From an uncultured Gammaproteobacteria bacterium (GTDB taxonomy: Bacteria > Pseudomonadota > Gammaproteobacteria > Pseudomonadales > Pseudohongiellaceae), in NCBI GenBank assembly GCA_903853385.1, contig CAINTJ010000011.1, positions 1-54,024 on the forward strand: DNA of 54,024 nucleotides, written 5' to 3'. The notes below the pieces were generated by a model, which was not told where the DNA came from, made no database searches, and worked only from the letters and a program-made list of their open reading frames with translations. Both the position numbers and the translations under genes were made by a program. This document shows positions 1 through 9,849 of the stretch, piece by piece. Numbering within the stretch: position 1 is the stretch's first letter; every line of letters begins with the position of its first letter.

Positions 1-140
1 CGTGTTGACAAGGTGAATGAAAAGTCTGGGGAATAGCGGTTTCCGGCAATCGTCAGCTAGCTTAGTCAGGCAGGCATGGAAAGTCCACGCAGCCGCCGCC
101 CACATGGCCAATTTCCCGGGTTTTGTCATTTTCCGGTCGG
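1..140. other. Short non-coding edge, nothing recognised
   Basis: This lies downstream of the AddA-like helicase gene on the minus strand. I see no credible coding start, no hairpin followed by a T-run and no tRNA-like fold. It may be the beginning of an intergenic region that continues outside the window. Confidence 0.4.
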
Positions 141-3100
141 TTAAAGCTCGTGCAAGAGATCAATCGCCGTGAAATACAGGGCCGTCTTGCACTGGCCGGC
201 AGTGGCCGGATCGGCAATGGCCAGCAGGCTGCGATAGGTTTGCAGCTGGTCCTGATAGCGGCTGGCTTGATCAGTCAAAAATCCAGCGAGTGACTGGTGG
301 GCGGCCGGCACCGCGGTTTTGTAGTCAATGATCCAGCGTATCCCGTGCGCATCCACAAAGGTGCGGTCTACGATCCAGGTGCGGCGATAGCCACTGCGGT
401 AATCCAGCAACTCCAGTTCGCACTTGTCATGTTGGTGGGCAGCACTGAACAGCCAGCGACCGGCCTCGCTGCGTTGATGGCTCAGCAAATGCTGCTGCAG
501 GACTTGCAGGTGCTGGTTGAGTTCAGCAGGAGCGCACAAACTGGCCAGTTGCTTGCGCCAGAACGGCAGACTGCTGCTTTGGTCGAGCCATTGGCTGCCA
601 TGTTGCACCAGCATTTTCAGTCCGAGGTGCACCAGTTCGCCCATGCGTCGCGCCAGCAGGTTGTCCTGTGGGGCGGGCTCGGCAGCCTCGTCACTGCGCA
701 CTATAGTGAGCAGTGAAGCCGGCAGCGGTGAAGTCCAGGTGGCAGGCAAGCTCCCTATCATTTGCGGGGCAACACCTGAATTTGCATTGGCGGGGGCATT
801 GGCTGATACCGGTTGCAACTCCACTTGCAGTTGAGTGCGCTCAGCCAGCAATACCGGCAACAACCCGTGCAATAGCGAGCCGGAGCCCACTTTGCATTCG
901 AGCTCCTTGCTGCCGGCTTTGACAGTGCCAAATAGCCACGCCGTCTTGATGGCGCGGGTAACGCCGATGTAGAGCAGGCGCGTCAGTTCGTGATTGGCGC
1001 GCAATTTTTCTTCGCTGCTCAAAAAGTCATAGAGGGGTTCATCGGCTCCGCCTCGTTGTTGCTTGAGTGCCACCAGCAGGCGGGCGTTGCCACGCGTGTC
1101 GGGGTAAGACTGCCAGCGCAACAGTGGCGATGAATCACTGCGCGAGCGCATATCAAGGCCGGGCAGTATCACATGGTCGAACTCCAGTCCTTTGGCTTTA
1201 TGGATGGTCATGATCTGCAATTTCACTTCAGGGTTCGAGGCGCTGCCAAAGCTGCGGGACAGCGTCTCTTCAAAACTGTGGATGTCGGCAATGTCATTGC
1301 CGTGAGCATGCTGTTCCACCAGATCCAGGTATTTGGCCAGATTGGGCCTTAGACCGGGGTCTTGCATCACGCTGGCACCGCCGAGTTCGAGCCAGGTCAA
1401 TTCCAGCAGCGTGCGCAGCGGCAGTGCTTGCCGTAGTTGGCGGGCTTTGCTGATAACTCCCACCAGGCGCCGCAGTCGTGGCTGCGCATCCACACTTGTC
1501 TGTAAGTCATCAGTTTGCTGCAAGGTGCTCCACAGCGTACAAGCTTGTTGATTGCTGGTGTCTGCCAGCAGCTCCAGATCTGCCAATTGCAGCCCGACCA
1601 GTGGTGAACGCAGCAAGGCCAGCCAGGCAGTGATGTCAGCAGTATTGAGCAAGGTCCGTAGCAAGGTGTGCAGATCCGCCAGCTCCTGGTAAGAGAGCAG
1701 GTGGTCGATATCGGTGGCATTCCAGTCCAGCTGATGGGAACGCAGTGACTGTACTATGTATTTCAGGTGACCACGGTTGCGTACCAGGATCGCAATACTG
1801 TCCCCGGGATTGTCACGGCCAAGGTGGGCGCATAATTGCGCCACTTCTTCTGCTTCGCGGCGACGGAAGGTCTGGGCACTGGGTGCCGCAACGAGCTCGT
1901 CTTCGTCATCATCTTCATCCTCTGTGCTGGCCTGTGGATCGGCAATCTGCAACACACACTGGACGCCACTGTCAGGCAGTGCCGGATTGCTGGCGATGCA
2001 CGGTGTATAACTGACACCGCCCCGCAGAATATCGTTGCGGGCCGGGAATGCAGCGGCAAAAGCAGTATTGACCCAGTCGACCACCGCCGCACAGCTGCGG
2101 AAATTGGCTGACAACTGCAAAGGTTCGAGCTGAACCGGGCCGATACCTTCGTCGCGGGCGCGCAGGAACAGACTCACATCGGCATTGCGGAAGCGATAGC
2201 ACGACTGCATGCCGTCTCCGACGATGAACAAGGTGCGGCCATCACCGGGTTGCCAGCCTGCCACCAGTTTTTGCAGCAGCTGGAACTGGGTGTGTGAAGT
2301 ATCCTGGAATTCATCTACCAGAATGTGTTGCAAGCGGTAGTCTAGCAACAGTGCCAGATCGGTGGGTTGATCTTCGGTGCCCAGCGCCATCAGTGCAGCC
2401 AGACTGGTTTCGACATGATCGATCATGCCGGCACTGGTCATCGCTACTTTCAACTCACCGGCAAGTCCAGGCAGAATTGTCAGCAAGGCTGCCAGCACAG
2501 GCCAGCTTTGTTCGAGGTAGCTTGGCGGTGGCAAGCAGCGCAAGGATTGCCAGGCCGGCAAAGTGCCGGCGAGATCCATTTCCTGTACCAGCGCCACAAA
2601 AGCGGCTTTTTGGGCCTGCACTTGCGCCACTTCGTCCTTGTTCTTGCAATCGCCTTTGGCGAGGAAACCCTGCTTCTTGGTGACGGTGTTGCGAAACAGG
2701 CCGTCGACCTTCAGGAAGAAACCCGCGAGCGCCTGCCACTGCGGAACCTGGTCGGCTGTGGCGGCCGGCAATACCGAAGTTCCACACAGCTGACTGAACG
2801 AATCATCACCAGCTGCGTGCAGGTAAGGATGCACAAAATCCACCAGCGCCATGATCGCCGCCTGATACGGACTAACCTGCGCACGCACAGTCGCCATTTG
2901 CTCACACAGTACTGAATGCATGCTGCGTTCCAGTTGCTGGCGCTCGCGGGCAGGGTCATAGGCAAGTGGCACCAGCTGAGGCAGCCAGTCGGCACGATGC
3001 TGTAACAAATTCATCAATAGCGCTTCCGCACTTTGCAGATTGTTGTGCAGATGCGGCAGCAGTTCGGTGAGTCCGCTGCCAGTGGGAGTGTCGCTGTCGA

Positions 3101-3593
3101 GCTTGGCCAGCGTGGCATGCACTGCTTGCCGGAACAGCGGGTCCATGTCAGTGGTCAACTCGGGCCGCGCGCCAAAGTTGGAAGCAAACGGCAAGCGGGC
3201 AGTGAGATAACTGGTGAAACTGTCGATGGTGATGATGCGCAGCTGGTCGGGTTTGTCGAGCAGCTGCCAACCTTGCTGGCCATCGCGCGCCAGCGCAGCG
3301 AGTGCCAGCTTTCTGGTGAGCTGTGCATGGGCTGACAGCACCTCGCCAGGCTTCACAGCGTTGCTGGCGACTCGCAAAGTGGAAATCAGGCGATTGCGCA
3401 TTTCACCGGCAGCTTTGCGGGTAAAGGTTATGGCCAGGATTTGTTCGGGTTTTTCACACACGCTCAACAGCTTCAGCAAACGTTGTGTCAGCAGCTCGGT
3501 TTTGCCGGAGCCGGCCGGGGCCTGCACACAAAAGGATCGGTCATGGCTCAGCGCCTGCTCGCGTGCAAGCTGGTCGGCGGCGAGCGCAGTCAC
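141..3593 (-). CDS. AddA-like UvrD-family helicase-nuclease
   Basis: Likely ATP-dependent DNA helicase fused to a RecB-type nuclease, the AddA-like half of a double-strand-break processing complex with the gene before it. The 1150-residue protein has a Walker A loop (GSGKT, residues 28-32), a Walker B motif with LVDEFQD near residue 430, a late helicase motif TIHKAKGLEFD near 800, and a C-terminal PD-(D/E)XK nuclease with DYK at 1090-1092 followed by the YQDQLQTY helix. Both active sites look intact. An acidic run (EDEDDDEDE) interrupts the second helicase half. The start is GTG, overlapping the upstream TGA by four bases (GTGA), so the two are probably translationally coupled. AddA is known in RecBCD-like break repair; the role in this lineage is inferred. 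Whether recBCD exists elsewhere in the genome cannot be seen. Confidence 0.88.
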   Translation of the reverse strand: MTALAADQLAREQALSHDRSFCVQAPAGSGKTELLTQRLLKLLSVCEKPEQILAITFTRKAAGEMRNRLISTLRVASNAVKPGEVLSAHAQLTRKLALAALARDGQQGWQLLDKPDQLRIITIDSFTSYLTARLPFASNFGARPELTTDMDPLFRQAVHATLAKLDSDTPTGSGLTELLPHLHNNLQSAEALLMNLLQHRADWLPQLVPLAYDPARERQQLERSMHSVLCEQMATVRAQVSPYQAAIMALVDFVHPYLHAAGDDSFSQLCGTSVLPAATADQVPQWQALAGFFLKVDGLFRNTVTKKQGFLAKGDCKNKDEVAQVQAQKAAFVALVQEMDLAGTLPAWQSLRCLPPPSYLEQSWPVLAALLTILPGLAGELKVAMTSAGMIDHVETSLAALMALGTEDQPTDLALLLDYRLQHILVDEFQDTSHTQFQLLQKLVAGWQPGDGRTLFIVGDGMQSCYRFRNADVSLFLRARDEGIGPVQLEPLQLSANFRSCAAVVDWVNTAFAAAFPARNDILRGGVSYTPCIASNPALPDSGVQCVLQIADPQASTEDEDDDEDELVAAPSAQTFRRREAEEVAQLCAHLGRDNPGDSIAILVRNRGHLKYIVQSLRSHQLDWNATDIDHLLSYQELADLHTLLRTLLNTADITAWLALLRSPLVGLQLADLELLADTSNQQACTLWSTLQQTDDLQTSVDAQPRLRRLVGVISKARQLRQALPLRTLLELTWLELGGASVMQDPGLRPNLAKYLDLVEQHAHGNDIADIHSFEETLSRSFGSASNPEVKLQIMTIHKAKGLEFDHVILPGLDMRSRSDSSPLLRWQSYPDTRGNARLLVALKQQRGGADEPLYDFLSSEEKLRANHELTRLLYIGVTRAIKTAWLFGTVKAGSKELECKVGSGSLLHGLLPVLLAERTQLQVELQPVSANAPANANSGVAPQMIGSLPATWTSPLPASLLTIVRSDEAAEPAPQDNLLARRMGELVHLGLKMLVQHGSQWLDQSSSLPFWRKQLASLCAPAELNQHLQVLQQHLLSHQRSEAGRWLFSAAHQHDKCELELLDYRSGYRRTWIVDRTFVDAHGIRWIIDYKTAVPAAHQSLAGFLTDQASRYQDQLQTYRSLLAIADPATAGQCKTALYFTAIDLLHEL

Positions 3594-6277
3594 TGGTTTG
3601 CCTCCTGTTGCTTGCGCAGCTCATTGATGCGGCATAAACGCGGCAGGTGACAGTATTGGCAACTGGAGCTGAATTGCGGCGCCACACTGACCAATCCCTG
3701 CAAATATTCTTCAGCCAGCTTTTCCAAAACAGTTTGCCAGTGTTGCTGCAGTGCCGCCCAGCTGGTGACAGTAATGGATTTGCCGGCAGAGAACACCAGA
3801 CTGGCAAAGCCTTCGTCTGCGGCAGTAATACCGCTGTATTCCATCACATCGAGTGAGAGCTTGGCATGGAAAATTGCAGTCACCGGTTCCTGCAGTTTTT
3901 CATGCACGGCTGCCTGATAAAGCAATAGCTGCGGGTCGCGCGGGCGTTCTGCCTGCCAGTCGTTACTGCTGGTGCGTCCGGTTTTGTAGTCGACTACGAC
4001 CAGACCGTGTTCAGTGGAATCAACCCGGTCCAGCCGCAGGTTCAGGCACAGTGCATGAAAACACCATTGCAGCTCTGGTTCAGTCATCACCACACTGAAG
4101 GGCCGGCGCTCACGTTCCTGCACGAGCCAGCGCTTCACCAGCTCCTCTATCCGTTGTTGCTCCAGTCGGCGGAAGCGGGGAGTGAGAGTGGTGGGATAAC
4201 GCTGTGCCAGATTGCGAAGCGCGCTGGCAACGGCTGTCGTTAAAACTTCATCAACTTGTTCAGTGGCTTGTAGCGCCGTGGACTGCTTCAGCACTTGCCA
4301 GAATTCCTGCAGGACCTTGTGCAGCAGTTCGCCAATCACAGCGGCAGGCAGCCCGTATTGAAACGCGGGTAGATCCCTGGCTCCCAGGCGATGCAGTGCA
4401 AACGCCCGGAACGGACAGTTGGCTTGTGCAGTGAGCAGCGATCCGGGCCCGGAAATTTCACCGGTCTGTACCAGTGGTAACAGTTGCACTTCGGATCTCA
4501 TCACCAACTGCTTGTCCGGAAAGCCGGCAAAAGCCGGATGCAAAGCGGCGGGCAAGCTCTCAGCGGCAACTTCCTCACAGGACCAGGCCGGCAACAGCGG
4601 CGAAGCTTCAACTGCGAGAGAGTCAACCTGGCGCGGATAACTCAACACCAGCGTGCCGGCGCTATGTTCTATCCATTGTGTGAGCTGGCGGCGTGCGCGC
4701 TGCAATTCCTGCTGCACATCAGCCGCGGGCAGCTTCAGTTCGCGTTGCATACGCAAGGGCAGGCAGGGATTGGGATGCAATTCTCCCGGCCAGGATTCAG
4801 CATGCAGTTGCAGCACCCACAGATGTGAAAAAGTGAGCCCGGCTGCTTCCACAGGTGTCAGTACTCGCACTGCCGCAGCACTGCGACCATTAGGCAGGGC
4901 ACAGCTGCGTGCCAGTGTCGTCAGGGTTGCGATGGCTTGTTCGCGACTCATGTTGCCGAACAAGGATGCACTTTCCTGCGCGTGGTCAAGCCAGCGCAGC
5001 CAGCTGTCGTGGAGATTGCGGTGCGCTGGCCGGGAGAGTTGGGCAGGATCCAGCAACAGTTGCCAATAGTGGCGAAAATGATTCAACCACGCTGACAATG
5101 GTTGCAGGTTTTTCTGGCGGTGAGTGCTGGATTGCAGTTGCAGCATGGCATTGGCGAGTAGCGGGCAATGCCAGTCTTTGCCTGCCTGGCCACAGAATTC
5201 ACGCAAGCGCACGCTTTGGGTTTGTAATTCGCCTTGTTTGCGCAAACGCAATTCAAGTGCACTGCGATGATCAGCTTCGGTATCAGCACCAATCAACCAA
5301 CTGGAGCGTAGCCATTGGCACAAGGCCAACGAGTCGATGCTGGTATCCCCCACAGTGAGTGTTTGCATCGCAGTCTGGAAAAAACCATGTTCGGCCAATG
5401 ATGAGGTCACGGAACAATAAAAGTCGTGTTCCGGCAAATGTTGCAGGAAGATTCTGGTCAGCTGGTGCTGCAAGCTGTGCAGGTTGGGGCAAATAATGCC
5501 AATGTGAGCGAGCGGAGCTGTGGCCAGTGTGGTTGCACACCAGCGCGCGGCAGCACGCAGTTCGGAAGCGGTATCCGCGAAATTGTACAAGCGGCCGGTG
5601 CTGACTTGCTGCGGATGCTGCGCAAACTGGCATTGCACTCCCAGTGCCAGCAGCATTTTCTGCAGTTCCTGGTAGAGCGGAGGTGGATCATCGAAACCCA
5701 GCCACAGCAGTTTGCGAGGAAGTAGCGCAGCTGCCAGCCCGGAACGCTCTCGCAATATCTGCAGCAGCGCAGTGAGTCTGGCCGCGCTGCCAAGCCACTG
5801 TTTGCCAACACAGTGCTCATGAAAATCACGCAGCCAGCGCCACGCAATCACCGGGTCTGCCTGGGCAGACTCGGCGTCACCAAATTGCAGATAGCGCCTG
5901 ACATCGGCCGCAGTCAGTTGCCAGAGTTGCAGCAGTGCCGCTGCCTCGCGTAATTGGCGGGCGGTACCGGCAGTGTTGAGGAGCTGTTCGGCAACGGTAT
6001 TTTTGACTTGTGCCTGCAACAACAGCTCTTCTTCAGCTGCATTCAGCACGCGCCAGCCCAGAACCGGGTCCTGGCAGTGCAGGCCCAGCGTCTGCCACAA
6101 CTGGCTCAGCCAGAGATCGATTGCATGAATGGCAGGGGCGGCGACCACGCTGGTGCCTGCACGGGCACAGCGCCACTGCCCCACTGCATTTTGCCATTGC
6201 TGTGCACCATGATGGTTGGGCAGCAATAAAATGCCGCCGCTTTGTAAATACTCATCAAGTTCAGCGAGGCTTTGCAT
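3590..6277 (-). CDS. AddB-like PD-(D/E)XK nuclease with Fe-S cluster motif
   Basis: An 895-residue protein matching the gammaproteobacterial 'probable DNA repair protein' family that travels with an AddA-like helicase. The N-terminal half resembles an inactive helicase scaffold; no Walker A loop is visible (GGILLLPNHHG occupies the expected place). The C-terminal nuclease has LDRVD and DYK (763-765), followed by the QLLLYQ helix. Four cysteines, C621 (ANCPFRAF) and C873/C876/C882 (CQYCHLPRLC), have the spacing of the AddB 4Fe-4S staple that holds the nuclease fold together. The ATG lies three bases after the ETF-QO stop and lacks a clear ribosome binding site, so translation probably depends on the upstream gene. 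The likely partner is the following helicase gene; function in end resection is inferred. Confidence 0.85.
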   Translation of the reverse strand: MQSLAELDEYLQSGGILLLPNHHGAQQWQNAVGQWRCARAGTSVVAAPAIHAIDLWLSQLWQTLGLHCQDPVLGWRVLNAAEEELLLQAQVKNTVAEQLLNTAGTARQLREAAALLQLWQLTAADVRRYLQFGDAESAQADPVIAWRWLRDFHEHCVGKQWLGSAARLTALLQILRERSGLAAALLPRKLLWLGFDDPPPLYQELQKMLLALGVQCQFAQHPQQVSTGRLYNFADTASELRAAARWCATTLATAPLAHIGIICPNLHSLQHQLTRIFLQHLPEHDFYCSVTSSLAEHGFFQTAMQTLTVGDTSIDSLALCQWLRSSWLIGADTEADHRSALELRLRKQGELQTQSVRLREFCGQAGKDWHCPLLANAMLQLQSSTHRQKNLQPLSAWLNHFRHYWQLLLDPAQLSRPAHRNLHDSWLRWLDHAQESASLFGNMSREQAIATLTTLARSCALPNGRSAAAVRVLTPVEAAGLTFSHLWVLQLHAESWPGELHPNPCLPLRMQRELKLPAADVQQELQRARRQLTQWIEHSAGTLVLSYPRQVDSLAVEASPLLPAWSCEEVAAESLPAALHPAFAGFPDKQLVMRSEVQLLPLVQTGEISGPGSLLTAQANCPFRAFALHRLGARDLPAFQYGLPAAVIGELLHKVLQEFWQVLKQSTALQATEQVDEVLTTAVASALRNLAQRYPTTLTPRFRRLEQQRIEELVKRWLVQERERRPFSVVMTEPELQWCFHALCLNLRLDRVDSTEHGLVVVDYKTGRTSSNDWQAERPRDPQLLLYQAAVHEKLQEPVTAIFHAKLSLDVMEYSGITAADEGFASLVFSAGKSITVTSWAALQQHWQTVLEKLAEEYLQGLVSVAPQFSSSCQYCHLPRLCRINELRKQQEANQ

Positions 6278-6280
6278 CAG

Positions 6281-7954
6281 CTACATGTTGGTGTAGTTGG
6301 GTCCACCCCCGCCTTCCGGCGGGACCCAACGGATGTTCTGGGTGGGATCCTTGATGTCGCAGGTTTTGCAGTGCACACAGTTCTGGGCGTTGATCTGCAG
6401 ACGAGGTGCTGCATTGTCTTCACGCACGATTTCGTACACGCCGGCCGGGCAGTACCGCTGGGCGGGCTCATCAAATTGGGGCAGGTTGAATTCAATGGGC
6501 GTGGCGGCATCCAGCAGTTGCAAATGACCAGGCTGGTTTTCTTCATGGAAGGTATTGGAGAAATACACAGAACTGAGGCGATCAAAACTCAAAACGTTGT
6601 CAGGTTTGGGGTAGTGGATGCGCACGCAATGATCTGCAGCTTTGAGTGTGGCATGGTCAGGGGTGCTGTCACGCAAAGTGAAAGGCAGCTTGCCACCAAA
6701 CAGCGTTTGATCAGCCCAGGTGAAGGCAGAACCGAACAAGGTGCCGAATCTGTGAATAGCGGGTGCGGCATTGCGGGATTTGAACAATTCCTGCTGCAGC
6801 CAGGATCGGGAAAACGCTTGTTGATATTCAGTCAGTACAGCCGGTGGTGTCGACTGCTGCAGGGCATTGGCAATCGCTGCCGCTGCCAGCATGCCGGATT
6901 TCATGGCGGTGTGCGTGCCTTTGATTTTCAGGAAATTGAGAAAACCGGCATCGTCCCCTACCAACAGGCCGCCCGGGAAGGCGAGCTCAGGCAGCGATTG
7001 CAAGCCGCCTTTGGTGAGCGCGCGGGCACCATAGGCCAGGCGTTTGCCGTCTTTCAAAATGCCGGCAAACACCGGATGCTGTTTCATGCGCTGGAATTCT
7101 TCGAACGGACTCAGCCAGGGGTTTTCATAGTTGAGGTCGGTGATGAGCCCGATGCTCACCTGGTTGTCGGCACCGTGATAAAGAAAGCCGCCCCCGCTGG
7201 TGCTGCTTTCGCTCAAGGGCCAGCCGAGTGTATGCAGTACCTGACCGGGTTTATGGGACGCAGGCGGTATTTGCCACACTTCCTTGATGCCGAGCCCGTA
7301 ATGCTGGGGCGTGCGGCCGTGGTCGAGCTTGAAGCGTTGGATGACTTGCTTGCCCAGATGGCCGCGGCAACCTTCGGCCAAAACGGTGTAGCGGGCCCGC
7401 AATTCGTAGCCTGGCGTATAGTTCGCACCGGGTTCTCCGGATTTTTCCACGCCCTGGTCGCCGGTAAGCACACCGCTGACTGTGCCGTCATCGGCATAGA
7501 GCAAATGGGCTGCGCTGAATCCTGCCAGGATTTCCACTCCCAGCGCTTCTGCCTGGCTGCCAAGCCAGCGGCACAGATCAGCCAGGCTGATGACGTAGTT
7601 GCCCTGGTTGTGGGTATCGACAGGGACCAGAAAGTCAGGAATGCGGATGCTGCGCTGGCCGGAAGTCAGATACAGCACATCCTCGTGGCATACGGCCGTG
7701 GTTACCGGCGCACCACGTTGTTGCCAATCGGGGAACAATTCATTGAGTGCACAAGGATCCAGCAGCGCGCCGGAGACAATATGGGCACCCACTTCTGCGC
7801 CTTTTTCAAGCACACAGATGCTGAGGCTCTGTTGTTGCACAGCGGCCAGTTGGGCGAGATGGCAGGCGGTGGCCAGGCCGGCGGGGCCGGCACCGACGAT
7901 AACGACGTCGAACTCCATGCATTCACGGGCTGGATTGGGATTTAGGGCTGTCAA
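6281..7954 (-). CDS. Electron transfer flavoprotein-ubiquinone oxidoreductase
   Basis: Membrane-associated FAD/4Fe-4S enzyme that passes electrons from reduced ETF to ubiquinone, linking fatty-acid and amino-acid dehydrogenases to respiration. Seen: an N-terminal FAD fold with GAGPAG (residues 21-26), EKGAEVGAHIVSGA after it, and four Cys ligands for the cluster at C502, C526, C529 and C532 near the C-terminus. Length 557 is typical. The start is uncertain: TTG at 7954 has AGGA seven bases upstream and gives a short extension like that of relatives, while ATG at 7918 begins MEFDVVIVGAG with a poor site. It is divergent from etfBA, its electron donor, which supports the call. Oddly, the AddB/AddA-like genes follow within 3 bp. 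Confidence 0.95.
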   Translation of the reverse strand: MTALNPNPARECMEFDVVIVGAGPAGLATACHLAQLAAVQQQSLSICVLEKGAEVGAHIVSGALLDPCALNELFPDWQQRGAPVTTAVCHEDVLYLTSGQRSIRIPDFLVPVDTHNQGNYVISLADLCRWLGSQAEALGVEILAGFSAAHLLYADDGTVSGVLTGDQGVEKSGEPGANYTPGYELRARYTVLAEGCRGHLGKQVIQRFKLDHGRTPQHYGLGIKEVWQIPPASHKPGQVLHTLGWPLSESSTSGGGFLYHGADNQVSIGLITDLNYENPWLSPFEEFQRMKQHPVFAGILKDGKRLAYGARALTKGGLQSLPELAFPGGLLVGDDAGFLNFLKIKGTHTAMKSGMLAAAAIANALQQSTPPAVLTEYQQAFSRSWLQQELFKSRNAAPAIHRFGTLFGSAFTWADQTLFGGKLPFTLRDSTPDHATLKAADHCVRIHYPKPDNVLSFDRLSSVYFSNTFHEENQPGHLQLLDAATPIEFNLPQFDEPAQRYCPAGVYEIVREDNAAPRLQINAQNCVHCKTCDIKDPTQNIRWVPPEGGGGPNYTNM

Positions 7955-7990
7955 GTTGCGATCCTGGGCTGTCTCGATGCTATGGCGACC

Positions 7991-7998
7991 ATTATAAT
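7991..7998. promoter_or_regulatory. Palindromic -10 element in the divergent ETF-QO/etfB promoter region
   Basis: ATTATAAT is its own reverse complement, so it presents TATAAT on both strands (7993-7998 plus, 7996-7991 minus) in the short gap between ETF-QO and etfB. No good -35 hexamer lies at 16-18 bp on either side, so activator dependence is possible. The match to -10 is direct; promoter function and its shared use are inferred. Confidence 0.4.
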
Positions 7999-8068
7999 TG
8001 CCGCCTTTCGACTATGGGGAAACTTGTTGGTTTCTCCCGGCTGTTTTTGCGTGCATGGTGACTCATTT

Positions 8069-8821
8069 ATGAAAATTGTAGTGGCAGTCAAACGAACCCT
8101 GGATGCCTATGTCAAGGTACGCATCAAGCAGGATCGAAGCAATGTCGATCTCGCTTCGGCCAAGATGGCCATGAACCCCTTCTGTGAAATTGCGGTGGAA
8201 GCAGCCGTGCGGCTCAAGGAAGCCGGAGTAGCCACTGAAATCGTGGTGGTGTCAGTGGGCAGCGACAAGGTGCAGGAGCAATTGCGTGGCGCCATGGCCC
8301 TGGGTGCTGACCGTGGCATCCATGTGCAGGCTGACGATGAGCTGGAATCCATCAGCATCGCCAAATTGCTGCGCGCAGTGGTGGACAAGGAACAGCCTGC
8401 ACTGGTGCTGCTGGGCAAGCAGGCGATTGATTCCGACAACAACCAGGTGGGCCAGATGCTGGCAGCACTGTGCAACTATCCGCAGGCGACATTTGCCTCA
8501 CATATAGCAATTGCCGACGGTCAGGCCACAGTCAGCCGGGAAGTGGACGGGGGTGACCAGGTGGTGAGTGTGACTCTGCCCGCCATTATCACCACGGATC
8601 TGCGCCTGAATGAGCCGCGCTACGCCAAATTGCCTGACATCATGAAAGCCAAGAAAAAACCGGTGGAAGTACTGACGCCAGCCCAGCTGGGCGTGACGCT
8701 CAGACAACATCTGAAACTCATCGAAGTAAATGATCCGCCGCCACGCAAACCTGGAGTCATAGTCGGCTCGGTGCAGGAATTGGTAGCCAAACTGAGAAAT
8801 GAAGCCAAGGTGATTGCATGA
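8069..8821 (+). CDS. etfB: Electron transfer flavoprotein beta subunit
   Basis: Small subunit of the soluble ETF heterodimer, which binds AMP and helps form the FAD site. The family N-terminus MKIVVAVKRTLD fixes the start at ATG 8069; an upstream in-frame ATG at 7982 would add 29 non-homologous residues. Conserved features include NPFCEIAVEAAVRLKE and the LLGKQAIDSDNNQVGQMLA segment that contacts partner dehydrogenases and the nucleotide. Length 250 is normal. The stop overlaps the etfA start (ATGA), giving coupled equimolar synthesis. The genes lie back to back with ETF-QO, which accepts their electrons. Confidence 0.96.
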   Translation: MKIVVAVKRTLDAYVKVRIKQDRSNVDLASAKMAMNPFCEIAVEAAVRLKEAGVATEIVVVSVGSDKVQEQLRGAMALGADRGIHVQADDELESISIAKLLRAVVDKEQPALVLLGKQAIDSDNNQVGQMLAALCNYPQATFASHIAIADGQATVSREVDGGDQVVSVTLPAIITTDLRLNEPRYAKLPDIMKAKKKPVEVLTPAQLGVTLRQHLKLIEVNDPPPRKPGVIVGSVQELVAKLRNEAKVIA

Positions 8822-9747
8822 AAGTCCTGATTATTGCGGAACACGACAACCTGGTGCTGAAGTCAGCTACCGCGCATGTGGTGAGTGCAGCGCACAAACT
8901 TGGCAATGACATCCAGATCCTGGTGGCTGGCCATAACTGTACAGCGGTTGCTGAGCAAGCCAGTCACATCGAAGGTGTCAGTCGTGTGTTGCTGGCTGAT
9001 CATGCCTCGCTGGTACACCAGCTGGCTGAAGCGGTTGCGCCAGTAGTAATGCAGCATGCCAGGGGCATGACTGCCATTTTGGCGGCGGCCACTACCAACG
9101 GCAAAAACCTGTTGCCACGCGTGGCTGCACTGTTGGATGTTGCGCAGATTTCGGAGGTCATTTCGATAATCGATGCTTCCACTTTTGTGCGTCCCATCTA
9201 TGCCGGCAACGTGCTGGCGACTGTGCAATCGAGTGATCCGGTGCAGGTCGCCACGGTGCGTGCCTCATCGTTTGCACAGGCAGCAACCGTTGCCGCTCCC
9301 TGTGCAGTGGAGAAGGTTGCGCCACAGACCGCGCAAAACCAAAGCCGCTTTGTGAGTGCTTCGCACAATACCAGTACTCGTCCTGAACTGGGCTCGGCAC
9401 GGGTAGTGATCTCGGGCGGGCGCGGTCTGGGCAGTGCGGAGAATTTCAAATTGCTCGACAAACTGGCCGACAAACTCGGTGCAGCGATTGGCGCTTCCCG
9501 TGCAGCGGTGGATGCGGGTTATGTGGGCAATGATCTGCAAGTTGGACAAACCGGCAAGATCGTGGCGCCCGAGCTTTATATTGCCGTGGGAATTTCCGGC
9601 GCCATTCAGCATCTGGCTGGCATGAAAGACAGCAAAGTGATCGTGGCAATCAACAAGGATCCGGAAGCGACGATTTTCCAGGTGGCTGATTATGGACTGG
9701 TCGCCGACTTGTTTGTGGTACTGCCGGAACTGGAAGCAGCGCTGTAA
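8818..9747 (+). CDS. etfA: Electron transfer flavoprotein alpha subunit
   Basis: FAD-carrying subunit of ETF, which collects electrons from acyl-CoA and other dehydrogenases and delivers them to ETF-QO. The C-terminal FAD domain is clear: [11 protein letters not shown] near residue 200, [20 protein letters not shown], and the [21 protein letters not shown] signature, ending with NKDPEATIF. The N-terminal half is the shared ETF nucleotide-like fold. Length 309 is typical. It begins inside the etfB stop codon and is followed by a strong hairpin, so etfBA looks like a self-contained two-gene operon. Confidence 0.96.
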   Translation: MKVLIIAEHDNLVLKSATAHVVSAAHKLGNDIQILVAGHNCTAVAEQASHIEGVSRVLLADHASLVHQLAEAVAPVVMQHARGMTAILAAATTNGKNLLPRVAALLDVAQISEVISIIDASTFVRPIYAGNVLATVQSSDPVQVATVRASSFAQAATVAAPCAVEKVAPQTAQNQSRFVSASHNTSTRPELGSARVVISGGRGLGSAENFKLLDKLADKLGAAIGASRAAVDAGYVGNDLQVGQTGKIVAPELYIAVGISGAIQHLAGMKDSKVIVAINKDPEATIFQVADYGLVADLFVVLPELEAAL

Positions 9748-9779
9748 CCGGTTTTAATATCTGTGCGATCCTGCTGCAG

Positions 9780-9812
9780 ACTCCGGGTCAGGTTGTTGGC
9801 CTGACCCGGAGT
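9780..9812 (+). terminator. Hairpin terminator after etfA
   Basis: A perfect 13-bp stem (ACTCCGGGTCAGG / CCTGACCCGGAGT) with a seven-base loop TTGTTGG lies 32 bp after the etfA stop. Only three T residues follow, so termination may be partial. rne ends 38 bp further on the other strand, but no T-run serves that direction. Confidence 0.7.
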
Positions 9813-9849
9813 TTCAGCAAATCATCAAAACAAGTTCACAGCACAGCTG

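Noticed and set aside
6272-7945. 557-codon open frame antisense to ETF-QO, almost exactly mirroring it
   Set aside because: It is the shadow of a long GC-rich gene: low-complexity Gly/Ala/Gln-rich translation, no recognisable domain, and ETF-QO on the other strand is beyond doubt.
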